Below are positions 35,409-43,439 of a stretch of 53,701 bases of DNA, in pieces; position 1 is the first letter of the stretch; each line of letters opens with the position of its first letter. The notes below the pieces were generated by a model. It was not told the origin of the DNA and made no database searches. It was given only the letters and a program-made list of their open reading frames with translations. The translations under genes and the position numbers were made by a program. The stretch comes from Candidatus Borrarchaeum yapensis. GTDB lineage: Archaea > Asgardarchaeota > Sifarchaeia > Borrarchaeales > Borrarchaeaceae. The stretch is from the NCBI GenBank assembly GCA_016840515.1, contig JAEOSF010000022.1, positions 1-53,701 of the forward strand, in the 5' to 3' direction.

Positions 35409-36470
35409 ATGAAAATCCTCATTGCTGGAGACGATTTTACACCTGCTTCAATGTTCCGAAAGGAAATAGAAAAAAAACTTACACCATTAGGGGAAGATTT
35501 AGAATTTATTACATTTGATATCGAAATAGATGAAGAATCTGTCGTAAAAGGATTACCAGGGATAAAAGAGTATTTGGGGACTCCACAAGAGATTATAGAC
35601 AAAATTAAAGGAGTAGAGATTCTAGTAATCACATTTGCCCCAATTACAGAAGATGTACTCGAAGCCGCAGACAAATTGAGGGTTATAGGATGCGGACGGG
35701 GTGGCCCAGTCAACGTCAATGTTGATGCGGCGACCAAACGAGGCATACCTGTCTTGAATACTCCCGGGAGAAATGCTGATGCAGTCGCTGATTTCACTCT
35801 TGGTCTAATTCTTGCTGTGGTTCGAAATATTGTGACTGCTCATAACTGGATTAAGAATGGTGATTGGAAAACTCCACGAGAGGATACATTCGAAAAACCT
35901 ACAGGACCCGAATTGAATGGTCGGGTTTTAGGATTACTTGGGGTAGGTGCAGTAGGAGCATTAGTCGCGAAAAGAGCACAACCGTTCGGTTTAGAAGTTT
36001 GGGGGTATGATCCATTTATTCCAAAAGAGAGATTTCAGGAACTTGGCATTAAGCAAATTGTGGACATAAATGAACTGATTAAAGAGGCAGATATTATCAG
36101 TGTCCATGCGAGACTTCCAAAAGGTTCAAAACCACTCATTTCATCGAAAGAATTTGACATGATGAAAAAAACAGTGTATGTAATTAACACTGCTCGAGCA
36201 ATAGCAGTGGATCAAGATGCATTAGTTCAAGCATTGCAGGAGAAAAAAATAACTGGTGCTGCTTTAGATGTATACAATGTAGAGCCAATAGATCATCCTA
36301 ATGACCCCATATTAAAGCTAGATAATATATTACTTACTCCACATGCCGCAGGCGTGTCTTATGATATTCCTCGTAGAACTGGAATGATGATAGCTGAAGG
36401 ACTACGGCAATTTCTAAGTGAGGGAACCGCACCTTACGTAGTCAATCGTGAAGTTTTAAAAGGAAAATAA
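35409..36470 (+). CDS. D-2-hydroxyacid dehydrogenase (D-3-phosphoglycerate dehydrogenase-like)
   Basis: A 353-residue NAD(P)-linked dehydrogenase. The Rossmann motif RVLGLLGVGAVGALVAKRA, the arginine/glutamate catalytic region (RAIAVDQDALVQAL) and the histidine motif LLTPHAAGVSYD are in the expected order. No C-terminal ACT domain is seen, so it is not the regulated SerA form. Three ATGs lie close together; 35409 has the best spacing from a GGTGA sequence. Its placement divergent from the FGGY kinase and next to a TIM-barrel gene suggests a role in sugar or sugar-acid catabolism rather than serine synthesis. Confidence 0.85.
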   Translation: MKILIAGDDFTPASMFRKEIEKKLTPLGEDLEFITFDIEIDEESVVKGLPGIKEYLGTPQEIIDKIKGVEILVITFAPITEDVLEAADKLRVIGCGRGGPVNVNVDAATKRGIPVLNTPGRNADAVADFTLGLILAVVRNIVTAHNWIKNGDWKTPREDTFEKPTGPELNGRVLGLLGVGAVGALVAKRAQPFGLEVWGYDPFIPKERFQELGIKQIVDINELIKEADIISVHARLPKGSKPLISSKEFDMMKKTVYVINTARAIAVDQDALVQALQEKKITGAALDVYNVEPIDHPNDPILKLDNILLTPHAAGVSYDIPRRTGMMIAEGLRQFLSEGTAPYVVNREVLKGK

Positions 36471-36507
36471 AGGCGTAGAAGTGCCTTTCTTATTTTTATT
36501 TTCAGTA

Positions 36508-37185
36508 TCACTTTAATACTTCAAGGACTGCGTTTATATTTTCTTTGATTGTACCGCCTGGGACAAAAATACCGTCTTGAATCGCTCCACCGATTGTAAA
36601 AGTCCATACGTCAAGTTCTTTCATTTTTTCAATACGTTCATAACTGTTAATACTGCCTGCTATAATTAATGGGAGTCCTACGGCTTTTTGAACTTCTTGT
36701 ATGAGTAATGGGACTTCTGATGCAGGTTCACGTCTATAGGCTAAAAGATTGATGCCGGCAATGCCCTTTTTCTTCACCATTTTGCCTTCTTCTGCTATTT
36801 CTTCGATACTACCCTCAAGAATGCAGGGATGCCCTACAATCTGTCCGATATATGGGAAAAATCCTATTTCGGTTCCGGCAAGCGCTTGCATAGAAGAATC
36901 TATAAATGTTCCGCCGCACACAAAATCAACCCCCAGGTCCACAGCCATTTTTGTCGATCTAAGATTCAATTCTTCCGACTCGCTTACGATTTCGATAAAT
37001 ATTTCCATGTCCGTTTCACGTAATTTTGCCATTAAAGGCTTGTATTTGTCCAGAGATAGTCCTCCTTCCTGAGGATCTTTAAATCCAATATATCTAAGAT
37101 TAGTATCCATTATCTCATCTACGACTTCAAGCGCATTCGGTATAGTCACATCATCTTTCGTCAACATGTAAATTAGGTCTGTCAT
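36508..37185 (-). CDS. TIM-barrel protein, phosphate-binding type, function unknown
   Basis: A 225-residue (beta/alpha)8 barrel. The C-terminal phosphate-binding motif LIIAGSINSYERIEKM and TIGGAIQDGIF resemble ribulose-phosphate-binding barrels (for example indole-glycerol or KDPG-aldolase relatives). Candidate catalytic acids lie in VDFVCGGTFIDS. The ATG at 37185 is preferred because GGAGG stands 8 bases before it; an upstream TTG is inside the ribosome-binding site. It is convergent with the dehydrogenase. Its pairing with an FGGY kinase and a hydroxyacid dehydrogenase suggests aldolase or isomerase chemistry, but this is an inference. Confidence 0.65.
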   Translation of the reverse strand: MTDLIYMLTKDDVTIPNALEVVDEIMDTNLRYIGFKDPQEGGLSLDKYKPLMAKLRETDMEIFIEIVSESEELNLRSTKMAVDLGVDFVCGGTFIDSSMQALAGTEIGFFPYIGQIVGHPCILEGSIEEIAEEGKMVKKKGIAGINLLAYRREPASEVPLLIQEVQKAVGLPLIIAGSINSYERIEKMKELDVWTFTIGGAIQDGIFVPGGTIKENINAVLEVLK

Positions 37186-37208
37186 TTGAAATACCTCCAA
37201 AATTGGGT

Positions 37209-38252
37209 TTACAAATTAGATTTATCATCAATTTCGTTTTTAAACTTTAAATTTTTTAGAATCGTGATTATGAGGAAGGGTACAGACCAAACGAAATATT
37301 GTTTAAAGGTAATCCAATAAAATGAAAGCGCTACTATAAAAACCAGAAAACTAATTAAATAGATATCAAACCTTCTAAATTTGATGTAGATAAGTATAAG
37401 CATCAGACACAAACTTATTGCGCCTACAATGACAGAATAAGGTCTCTGAACTTGACCAAAGATACCATACCCCGGATGTCCGGCAGGCCCTCTACCCAAT
37501 ACGTTGTAGGTTAAAGATTGAAAATAATCGAATGGTACAAGCAGAAAGGGAAGGCTTAGAATTAAAAATAAGCCAATAATAATCAAAAAATTCCTAATAC
37601 GATTGCGCGTTTTATAAAGGAAAATAGGTAAGATCAGAATAGGCACAGGTTTAATCATCGTACTTATAGTAAAGAGAATAGTAGCCTCTATTTCGTTTCC
37701 TTTTTCTAGCCAGAAAAATGCAAGTAACAAAAATAGTAACATAACTACCTCATATTTTGCATTAGTGCTACTATTGAGAACAAATGGATTAAAAACCCAA
37801 ATTGCTAAGCCAAGAAAAGAATTCCAAAACTGTCCATTGTCTAAAATTTTGTAGATAACTATTCCGGTTAATATATCCATACTAAATAGAAAATAATGCG
37901 TTATCGTTAAATGAGGCACACCAACCAGTGTACTGATGATATACAATGCAGCAGATAAATAGAGATGTAATGGAGGTTTTGATGTGTAAGCTGTTGTTCC
38001 AAAAACAGCATAGACATTGTTTCCTGCAATAAATTCTTTTGCTGCAGCATGAAGTGCTGGAAAATCATCTGGAGTTGGAGGCTTGTAACGAATCACGAGT
38101 AATCTAAAGATGAAAGCTGTAATGCAACAAATAGTAATTGCAAAAAGTCGGAAGAGTTTATTCGTGACAATATAATCCAGAAATGATTCTAATTTCAATA
38201 CAATTTCCGAAAGAGCAGTTTTCATCAGTTGAATGATTCTGTCAGCTCTCAT
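37209..38252 (-). CDS. Polyprenol-phosphate-dependent mannosyltransferase-like membrane protein (GT87/DUF2029)
   Basis: A 347-residue integral membrane protein with about nine helices. An early extra-cytoplasmic loop has PPTPDDFPALHAAAKEF, the aspartate-bearing acceptor loop typical of GT-C enzymes, followed by TAYTSKPPLHLYL. This is the general structure of alpha-mannosyltransferases that take sugar from polyprenyl-phosphate-mannose. Gene order (before the TIM-barrel, spaced 23 bases, same strand) is compatible with one transcription unit. Its substrate is not known. Confidence 0.72.
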   Translation of the reverse strand: MRADRIIQLMKTALSEIVLKLESFLDYIVTNKLFRLFAITICCITAFIFRLLVIRYKPPTPDDFPALHAAAKEFIAGNNVYAVFGTTAYTSKPPLHLYLSAALYIISTLVGVPHLTITHYFLFSMDILTGIVIYKILDNGQFWNSFLGLAIWVFNPFVLNSSTNAKYEVVMLLFLLLAFFWLEKGNEIEATILFTISTMIKPVPILILPIFLYKTRNRIRNFLIIIGLFLILSLPFLLVPFDYFQSLTYNVLGRGPAGHPGYGIFGQVQRPYSVIVGAISLCLMLILIYIKFRRFDIYLISFLVFIVALSFYWITFKQYFVWSVPFLIITILKNLKFKNEIDDKSNL

Positions 38253-38343
38253 AGATTTCCGAAATGTAACAAATGTATATAAGAATAGTGGCAGCTTCTT
38301 CGATTATCACTTATTTGAAAAATTAACCCGTAAAGAGAATAGC

Positions 38344-39111
38344 CTAGGTCTTTCCTTTGAAGCATGGAAAGAACCAAATATTACCACCTGAATAACTAGA
38401 GTCGTATCTAGCAATTTCAGCATCAGTCAGTTCTTTAAGAGCACGTTCAGCACGTTCTTTTGACCAGCCAATTTGCATTAGGTTGCTTAATGCTAACCAA
38501 CCTTTTTCTGCGGCAAGATTTAGAGCCTCACGTGGATCATCACTTAAAGCAACGTCAATAAATTCCACAAGTTTGACCCCAGATTTCAATTCTCTTATAC
38601 CAGGAATTACTTTTTCCTTCTCAAGTTTCTCAACAGTTTTTTCAACATCTTTAGGAGAGGCCCTAATATTTATTTTTTTCAATTCTAACATCAATTCGGT
38701 TATAGATAGAAGCCCACCTGTATCATTTAATCTATTTTCTCCGATCAACAAAATTTTTTCACTTAGAGAGTCGAAATATTTGCCCCTGAAAAGTAAAGGT
38801 TTGGTTAATTTTTCACCAGGAAGAATTGGAGACAAACCTGCATCAATTCTCATTTTTCTATATTTTTCAACGACTGCTACTGGCATATTGCATACATCAG
38901 TTCCAAACTCTTTTTCAATTCTTTCTAAGCCTTTCTTTAGCTCAGCAATTCTTTCCAAATCCCCTTCAAGTTCTTGGAACTCAAGTTTCTTTTCAAACCC
39001 TCTGTATGCATACTCCATTGGCGAAGATATCTCGATTTTATTACCACATTTAGGGCAAAATTTTGCGTCCTCAGGAAGTGATATACCACATTTAGGACAG
39101 AATTGGCTCAA
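38344..39111 (-). CDS. ESCRT-II subunit, Vps22/EAP30-like, with N-terminal zinc ribbon
   Basis: A 255-residue protein. Residues 5-22 form a zinc ribbon (CPKC...CPKC). The rest resembles the EAP30 (Vps22/SNF8) fold: a coil-like helical base (FEKKLEFQELEGDLERIAEL), first winged helix (GGLLSITELMLELKKI, with KTVEKLEKEKVIPGI) and second winged helix with LNLAAEKGWLALSNLM, GWSKERAERALKEL and IWFFPCF near the C-terminus, which parallels the KGLxW-type ending in human SNF8. TTG at 39111 follows AAGGGATG; this removes an unlikely basic N-terminal extension. It lies 55 bases downstream of the ESCRT-III-like gene. In eukaryotes Vps36 carries zinc-finger modules for ubiquitin; the zinc ribbon here may play a similar targeting role. 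Confidence 0.8.
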   Translation of the reverse strand: MSQFCPKCGISLPEDAKFCPKCGNKIEISSPMEYAYRGFEKKLEFQELEGDLERIAELKKGLERIEKEFGTDVCNMPVAVVEKYRKMRIDAGLSPILPGEKLTKPLLFRGKYFDSLSEKILLIGENRLNDTGGLLSITELMLELKKINIRASPKDVEKTVEKLEKEKVIPGIRELKSGVKLVEFIDVALSDDPREALNLAAEKGWLALSNLMQIGWSKERAERALKELTDAEIARYDSSYSGGNIWFFPCFKGKT

Positions 39112-39166
39112 TAAAACATCCCTTCTTTGTATAAATAATATCAATAAGGATTTTTTCTGAGAATAA

Positions 39167-39763
39167 CTACATTTCAGTTTCTTTTTCTTTTTTAGCAGCA
39201 TCCTGATTTTCTTTGTTTGCATCTGTCATTTCTTCTGACTGGACAGATTTGGATTCTATTTCCAGAGAAGGTTCCTCAAGAACGTCAGATTCTGTAATGT
39301 CTTCCATAGGAGGTGAGGGCAATCCTTGAGTATCAATCCCTGCTGGAAGGGTGCCAAGTTTTTCATCAGCCTCTTTTGTTTGTGCAATATGCTGTTCAAG
39401 GTTGCTCACAATACTCAATACCTTAGCTGGATCGATTTCTTCAGAAGAAGTTGTTGTTCTTAAGAGCGCTGAAATCTCAGGTGCCACGATTAAGTAATCT
39501 ACAAGACTTTCAGCGCGGTTGAGTTTGAAAATCTCTTTTTTTATATCATTTTGTTCGTCTGTTATTAGTTGACATTCTTCAAGGAGTCTAATAGCTTCTT
39601 CTTTATCACCCGATGCTTTTGCTTCTTGCGCGGCTGTATATTTAGTTCTAAACTGTTTTTCAAGTAGTGCTTTTCGTTTTTCTAGCTGGGCAATGGCCTT
39701 TTTTAAGGCTACTTGCAGTCGAAATTGTCTTTCTGTGTTACCTTGTTTTTTCCAAATTCCCAT
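39167..39763 (-). CDS. ESCRT-III-like protein (Snf7/CHMP4 type)
   Basis: A 198-residue coiled-coil protein. The basic helix 1 (ALKKAIAQLEKRKALLEKQF) and the long second helix (EEAIRLLEECQLITDEQND) match the Snf7 core, and the helix 3-4 region (APEISALLRTTTSSEEI, with VLSIVSNLEQHIAQ) follows. After the core an acidic C-tail contains GLPSPPMEDI (about 147-156), a candidate MIM2-like motif for a Vps4-type ATPase. ATG at 39763 is preferred over an upstream start because AAGGGA precedes it. It is the first gene of a two-gene unit with the Vps22-like gene. Polymerisation on membranes is inferred from the family. Confidence 0.85.
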   Translation of the reverse strand: MGIWKKQGNTERQFRLQVALKKAIAQLEKRKALLEKQFRTKYTAAQEAKASGDKEEAIRLLEECQLITDEQNDIKKEIFKLNRAESLVDYLIVAPEISALLRTTTSSEEIDPAKVLSIVSNLEQHIAQTKEADEKLGTLPAGIDTQGLPSPPMEDITESDVLEEPSLEIESKSVQSEEMTDANKENQDAAKKEKETEM

Positions 39764-39932
39764 TAGGATTCCCTTACTCAGCTTTCTCAATAAAAATCAG
39801 CACACGGACATTAATAAAAGTTTGTTAGATTTAATTGAGAAATTAGCTTCTACGTTAGAATAAATACTCTAAACAACAATTTAAACCGCAATAATTCAAT
39901 GTTCAGAGCACTTATGCGAAATGGGATGGATT

Positions 39933-40961
39933 TCACTTTTTGAATACCTGCTCTAATGCACGCCATAGATGATCAGATGTTGGTCTCGGTAGATCTCGGT
40001 ATTTATTATCCTTTGTAAGAATTTTACGTATTTGTGGATCTCCCACGAATTCGCCAATTATACGTGCAGGTATATTTTCACGTTTTAATTCGTTTACAAT
40101 CAATGTTGCACTTTCAGGGCTCGCTGAAATAATCAAACATCCAGAGCTAATTAATTGAAAGGGGTCAATTCCGAAAACTTTGCAGACAACTTCTGTTTCA
40201 TAAGCTATAGGAATCAACTCTTCTTGAATTTGTATACCGAGTTGAGAAGCATCTGCGATTTCATGAAGTCCTAAAAATATACCGCCTTCTGTAGGATCAT
40301 GCATTGCATTGACGCCGCCTACTTTCATCGCAATTTGGGCGTCTTTCACCACACTGATCCTTTTAATGAAGTTTTGTGCTCGTTCAATAACGGACTCTTC
40401 CAGATGTTGTTTAAGAATCGTTTCCTTTTCTTCAGCTAAAATAGAAGTACCTTCTAATCCGACGCTTTTTGTCACAATAATCTGATCACCTGATTTTGCG
40501 CCATTAGAAGTTGTATAATTATCTATTGTGGTCTCTCCAACCATAAAACCGACGACAATAGGCCTATTAATTCCAGGTGTGATTTCAGTATGTCCACCTG
40601 CTACGGTTATATTTAGTTCTTTTGCGGCAGCGTCAATTTGAGAGGTAATTTTATTTAATGCATTTTTATGATCGATATCTGATTTTTCGGGTAATAAAAT
40701 TGTTGTTAAATACCAGAGGGGAATTGCGCCACAAGTAGCAATATCGTTTGCATTAATATGAACAGAAAGCCATCCAAGGCTCTCTAAACTACCTGTGATT
40801 GGGTCGGTAGTAACAACAATCACTTTTCCATTCATTTTGATGATTGCTGCGTCTTCACCTATGCCAGGCGCCAATAGAAGACGTGGATTTTGTACCCCTA
40901 AATGTTCAAAAACAATAGTTCGTAACACATCCATAGGAATTTTTCCGGGAGGGAATGCCAT
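39933..40961 (-). CDS. AIR-synthase/HypE/SelD-superfamily protein
   Basis: A 342-residue protein of the PurM-like ATP-dependent fold. The N-terminal ATP motif GIGEDAAIIKMNGKVIVVTT and TDPITGSL carry the metal-binding aspartates; NANDIATCGAIPLWYL and GGHTEITPGI are the conserved PurM-like sites, with DPTEGGIFLGLHEIAD the C-terminal domain signature. HypE, ThiL and PurM share this fold, and the cysteine-bearing C-terminus of HypE is not seen, so hydrogenase assembly is not implied. The ATG at 40961 is preceded by GGAGGAG at a distance of 7 bases. The substrate is not known. Confidence 0.8.
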   Translation of the reverse strand: MAFPPGKIPMDVLRTIVFEHLGVQNPRLLLAPGIGEDAAIIKMNGKVIVVTTDPITGSLESLGWLSVHINANDIATCGAIPLWYLTTILLPEKSDIDHKNALNKITSQIDAAAKELNITVAGGHTEITPGINRPIVVGFMVGETTIDNYTTSNGAKSGDQIIVTKSVGLEGTSILAEEKETILKQHLEESVIERAQNFIKRISVVKDAQIAMKVGGVNAMHDPTEGGIFLGLHEIADASQLGIQIQEELIPIAYETEVVCKVFGIDPFQLISSGCLIISASPESATLIVNELKRENIPARIIGEFVGDPQIRKILTKDNKYRDLPRPTSDHLWRALEQVFKK

Positions 40962-41080
40962 TAACAAACTCCTCCATTATAATCTCTTTTTTGAGTAAAA
41001 ACATATGATTGAAGAAACCTTTTGAAGCACAATCGACTTTCTCAACGAGATTTAAAAATTGTTAGGGAGTGTTAAACTAA

Positions 41081-42046
41081 TTGAAGCAGAATAATATACA
41101 TAGAGTTCGTCTTCCTGTTCCGTTTTTTGTTAATCATGTCTACGTCCACTTAATTGAAAGTCCTGATAACTCAAGTTTGATTTTAATCGATTGCGGCCCA
41201 GCTACTGATGACGCATTTATTACACTTAAAAATTATATTCAATCGATTGGTTATTCGATGGATAATCTTGAGACATGTATAGTCACCCATGGGCATTACG
41301 AACACTATGGTCTGCTTGAACGAATCAAACAGAATTATAAAGTAAAGATTTTAGCGCATCCTGCTATGTTAAACTTCGCATCAATTGACTTCAATGAAAT
41401 TCTTTCTTTGATTTATGAGTTGTTTATTACAAATGGAATGCCAAAGGTATCTGTAGATAAGTTTCTGAATCTATATCAAGGTATTATAAAAGAGAATCCA
41501 ATTCCGTTGATTGATGAAGTGATTTATAATGGAGATTACGTTTCAAATATTCCCGAAAAACTGCAGATCATTTGGGCACCTGGGCATGCAGAAGATCACT
41601 TATGTATTTATAATGAAAACACAAAAGTAATGTTTACAGGAGATCATGTTATTTCAAAAGTTACGCCTCAAATCGGACTTACCTACATCATACAATCGGA
41701 AAACCCACTAAAAGTGTATCAACAATCTCTTCAAGAGTTATTAAATTATGATATTGAAGTTTCTTATCCAGGGCATAATAACCCAATTGAAAATACACAT
41801 GAGCGGATAATTGAGATCCTAAAACATCATAAATCTCGGGAAAATTGGATTCTAAAAACTTTAGATTCCAAAAAACTCACAGCATTCGAAATTGGGTCAA
41901 AAATATTTGGAGAGATACGATCGACAATTGGTCATTCCATTATTTCGTGTACTGAAACGATTGCCCATCTTAAATCCCTTAAAGCTGACGGAAAAGTCAA
42001 TGACATACTCAAAGACGGAATTTATTTTTACGAAAAAGTGTCTTAG
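41081..42046 (+). CDS. Metallo-beta-lactamase-fold hydrolase with HxHxEH variant motif
   Basis: A 321-residue protein. The first metal motif is HGHYEH (residues 70-75), with glutamate where the family usually has aspartate (HxHxDH). The other ligands are present: WAPGHAEDHL, MFTGDHVI and SYPGHNNPI. The C-terminal third is helical (HERIIEILKHHKSRENWIL) and looks like a winged helix, as in related glyoxalase II-like/LACTB2-like proteins. TTG at 41081 follows an AGGGA stretch. Activity on RNA, thioesters or small molecules cannot be decided. It is divergent from the AIR-synthase-fold gene. Confidence 0.82.
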   Translation: MKQNNIHRVRLPVPFFVNHVYVHLIESPDNSSLILIDCGPATDDAFITLKNYIQSIGYSMDNLETCIVTHGHYEHYGLLERIKQNYKVKILAHPAMLNFASIDFNEILSLIYELFITNGMPKVSVDKFLNLYQGIIKENPIPLIDEVIYNGDYVSNIPEKLQIIWAPGHAEDHLCIYNENTKVMFTGDHVISKVTPQIGLTYIIQSENPLKVYQQSLQELLNYDIEVSYPGHNNPIENTHERIIEILKHHKSRENWILKTLDSKKLTAFEIGSKIFGEIRSTIGHSIISCTETIAHLKSLKADGKVNDILKDGIYFYEKVS

Positions 42047-42061
42047 CGTGAGAAGAAGAGC

Positions 42062-42481
42062 CTATATTTTATCAATAATCTTCTTTAGGTTTTTCTGGTT
42101 TTTACGTTTCAGCACAACAAGTTTTCTTGTAGAAGGGTTGAATATAGCAAGATTAACCTGACTGTTAAGAAATCGCTTAAGTGAATCAGGTATTATTTTC
42201 CATGTCTCATCAAGAAGACCTAAATGAATATTACTTCCCATAAAAGAAGAATAGAATAAAACCATACCAACCGATTCAAAGATTTCAGCCAAAGATGCCA
42301 TATGTACTCTTAAAATGATGCATAAGGCGATTTCATCGCGTCTATCTCTCGCAACAAATATGGATCTATCCTCGAGGTACTCTTCTTCAACACTCTGAAA
42401 ATTGTGCAATAGCGTGGCTTTTAAATCCTCATGTAGTTTATATCTGCGATTTTGTTCTTTCAATCTTGATCTAGAAGCCAC
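42062..42481 (-). CDS. Hypothetical protein, 139 residues
   Basis: Not recognised. The N-terminus is highly basic (ASRSRLKEQNRRYKLHED), followed by a mixed alpha/beta segment (FVARDRRDEIALCIILRV) and a C-terminal basic helix (LKRKNQKNLKKIIDKI). No membrane segment is clear. It is convergent with the MBL-fold gene (15 bases between stop codons). The reading frame is long and uninterrupted on the minus strand, so coding is likely, but no function can be assigned. Confidence 0.55.
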   Translation of the reverse strand: MASRSRLKEQNRRYKLHEDLKATLLHNFQSVEEEYLEDRSIFVARDRRDEIALCIILRVHMASLAEIFESVGMVLFYSSFMGSNIHLGLLDETWKIIPDSLKRFLNSQVNLAIFNPSTRKLVVLKRKNQKNLKKIIDKI

Positions 42482-42620
42482 ATTTAATTCCTCTATGACT
42501 TAAAAACTGAGAATATTACTGCAAATATTGAATGGTAAATCACCTATATTTCTCTTTTGATAGAGAAATACAATTGACCACTGGTCAGCGTTATAGAGTG
42601 AGTGTATTTATAACCCATTC

Positions 42621-42803
42621 GCAAGAAGACCATCCATCGAGTAGGGAGGATGATTTTCGGGAGAGTATTTCACTTTTACTCAGGTCTCTCCATGCTTAAA
42701 TAGCTGAGAGCTACTATTTATCTATGGTCACTAATAATATTAGTCAAGATACACCAAGCACGGTTGAAGGAACTAGAAGGAGAGAGGCAGGGAAGAACGA
42801 AGA
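42621..42803 (+). mobile_element. Left end of an IS200/IS605-type tnpB element (copy C)
   Basis: GCAAGAAGACC, an imperfect palindrome (CCATCC and GGATG arms) and the downstream segment TTCACTTTTACTCAGGTCTCTCC match the hairpin end of the relics at 10180-10503 and 28731-28974. Here the left end stands directly upstream of a decayed tnpB start, which fixes the orientation of the end. No right end was found. Confidence 0.65.
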
Positions 42804-43058
42804 ATGATTCACACGGCGAAATTCAGAATCTATCCAGATCCGACACAAGAACGTAAACTTAATGAGATTTTCACCATCTATAATCGAGTGAAACGAATTG
42901 GTTATAACCTGATGTTTCAGGGGGAAGATTGATGATTATCATAAAACGTGGGATTATATCACCAATTCCGCAGTTTTATAAATAATTGTAAGGTTTAAGA
43001 ACCATTTAGAGTCAGAACGGAAACAATATCCTATAAAATACAATGCCTTGAAAAACAG
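42804..43058 (+). pseudogene. tnpB: Decayed tnpB (IS200/IS605 family), N-terminal fragments
   Basis: From ATG at 42804 the frame encodes a typical TnpB N-terminus (MIHTAKFRIYPDPTQERKL) and meets a stop after 42 residues. Further pieces of the same gene follow in other frames, such as a DDYHKTWDYITN-like stretch and KNHLESERKQYPIKYNALKN (from 42997), with stops between. The body of the gene, including the RuvC-like catalytic region, is absent. The remnant abuts the 3' end of rps17e on the other strand. Transposition competence is excluded. It belongs to a subfamily different from the intact TnpB at 48106. Confidence 0.75.
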
Positions 43059-43277
43059 TTATAACCCATTAGGTTCGAAATATTGAGAACTTTTCTTTAT
43101 ACGAACCAATGATGTTAAATAACCCGCAATCCTATTTCTTAATTTTTTGGACTGCAAGTTTAATATTTGATCTAACAGTTCCTTATTTTTTTCAAAATCC
43201 TCTGCAATCAAATGGCCATGAGTTTCCAAAATTTTTTTAGAGATATTTTTGATATGTGATGGTCTAATCTTTCCCAA
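43059..43277 (-). CDS. rps17e: Ribosomal protein S17e
   Basis: A 72-residue small-subunit ribosomal protein shared by archaea and eukaryotes. MGKIRPSHIKNISKKIL, AEDFEKNKELLDQIL and SKKLRNRIAGYLTSLVR follow the family from start to end. The last ten residues (SSQYFEPNGL) lie beyond the normal family end and run into the decayed tnpB remnant on the opposite strand. The gene stands alone on the minus strand, ahead of the aminotransferase gene on the plus strand. Confidence 0.93.
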   Translation of the reverse strand: MGKIRPSHIKNISKKILETHGHLIAEDFEKNKELLDQILNLQSKKLRNRIAGYLTSLVRIKKSSQYFEPNGL

Positions 43278-43439
43278 GAAGCAACAACTCCATTTATTCC
43301 TTAAAAGTTTCAGTCACTCGTCAAAGTACACAATTCTTTTAATAATTTTTTCTTTAAAGGAATGATTGAAAAGTTGCATCAATTTTTTTAAGCAAAAAAT
43401 TGACTGCATTCATAAAAAAAATTTGTAGTGTGAGAATCT

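Noticed and set aside
38483..39160. Long plus-strand open frame opposite the Vps22-like gene
   Set aside because: A shadow of the real coding strand, rich in serine and phenylalanine with no family resemblance.
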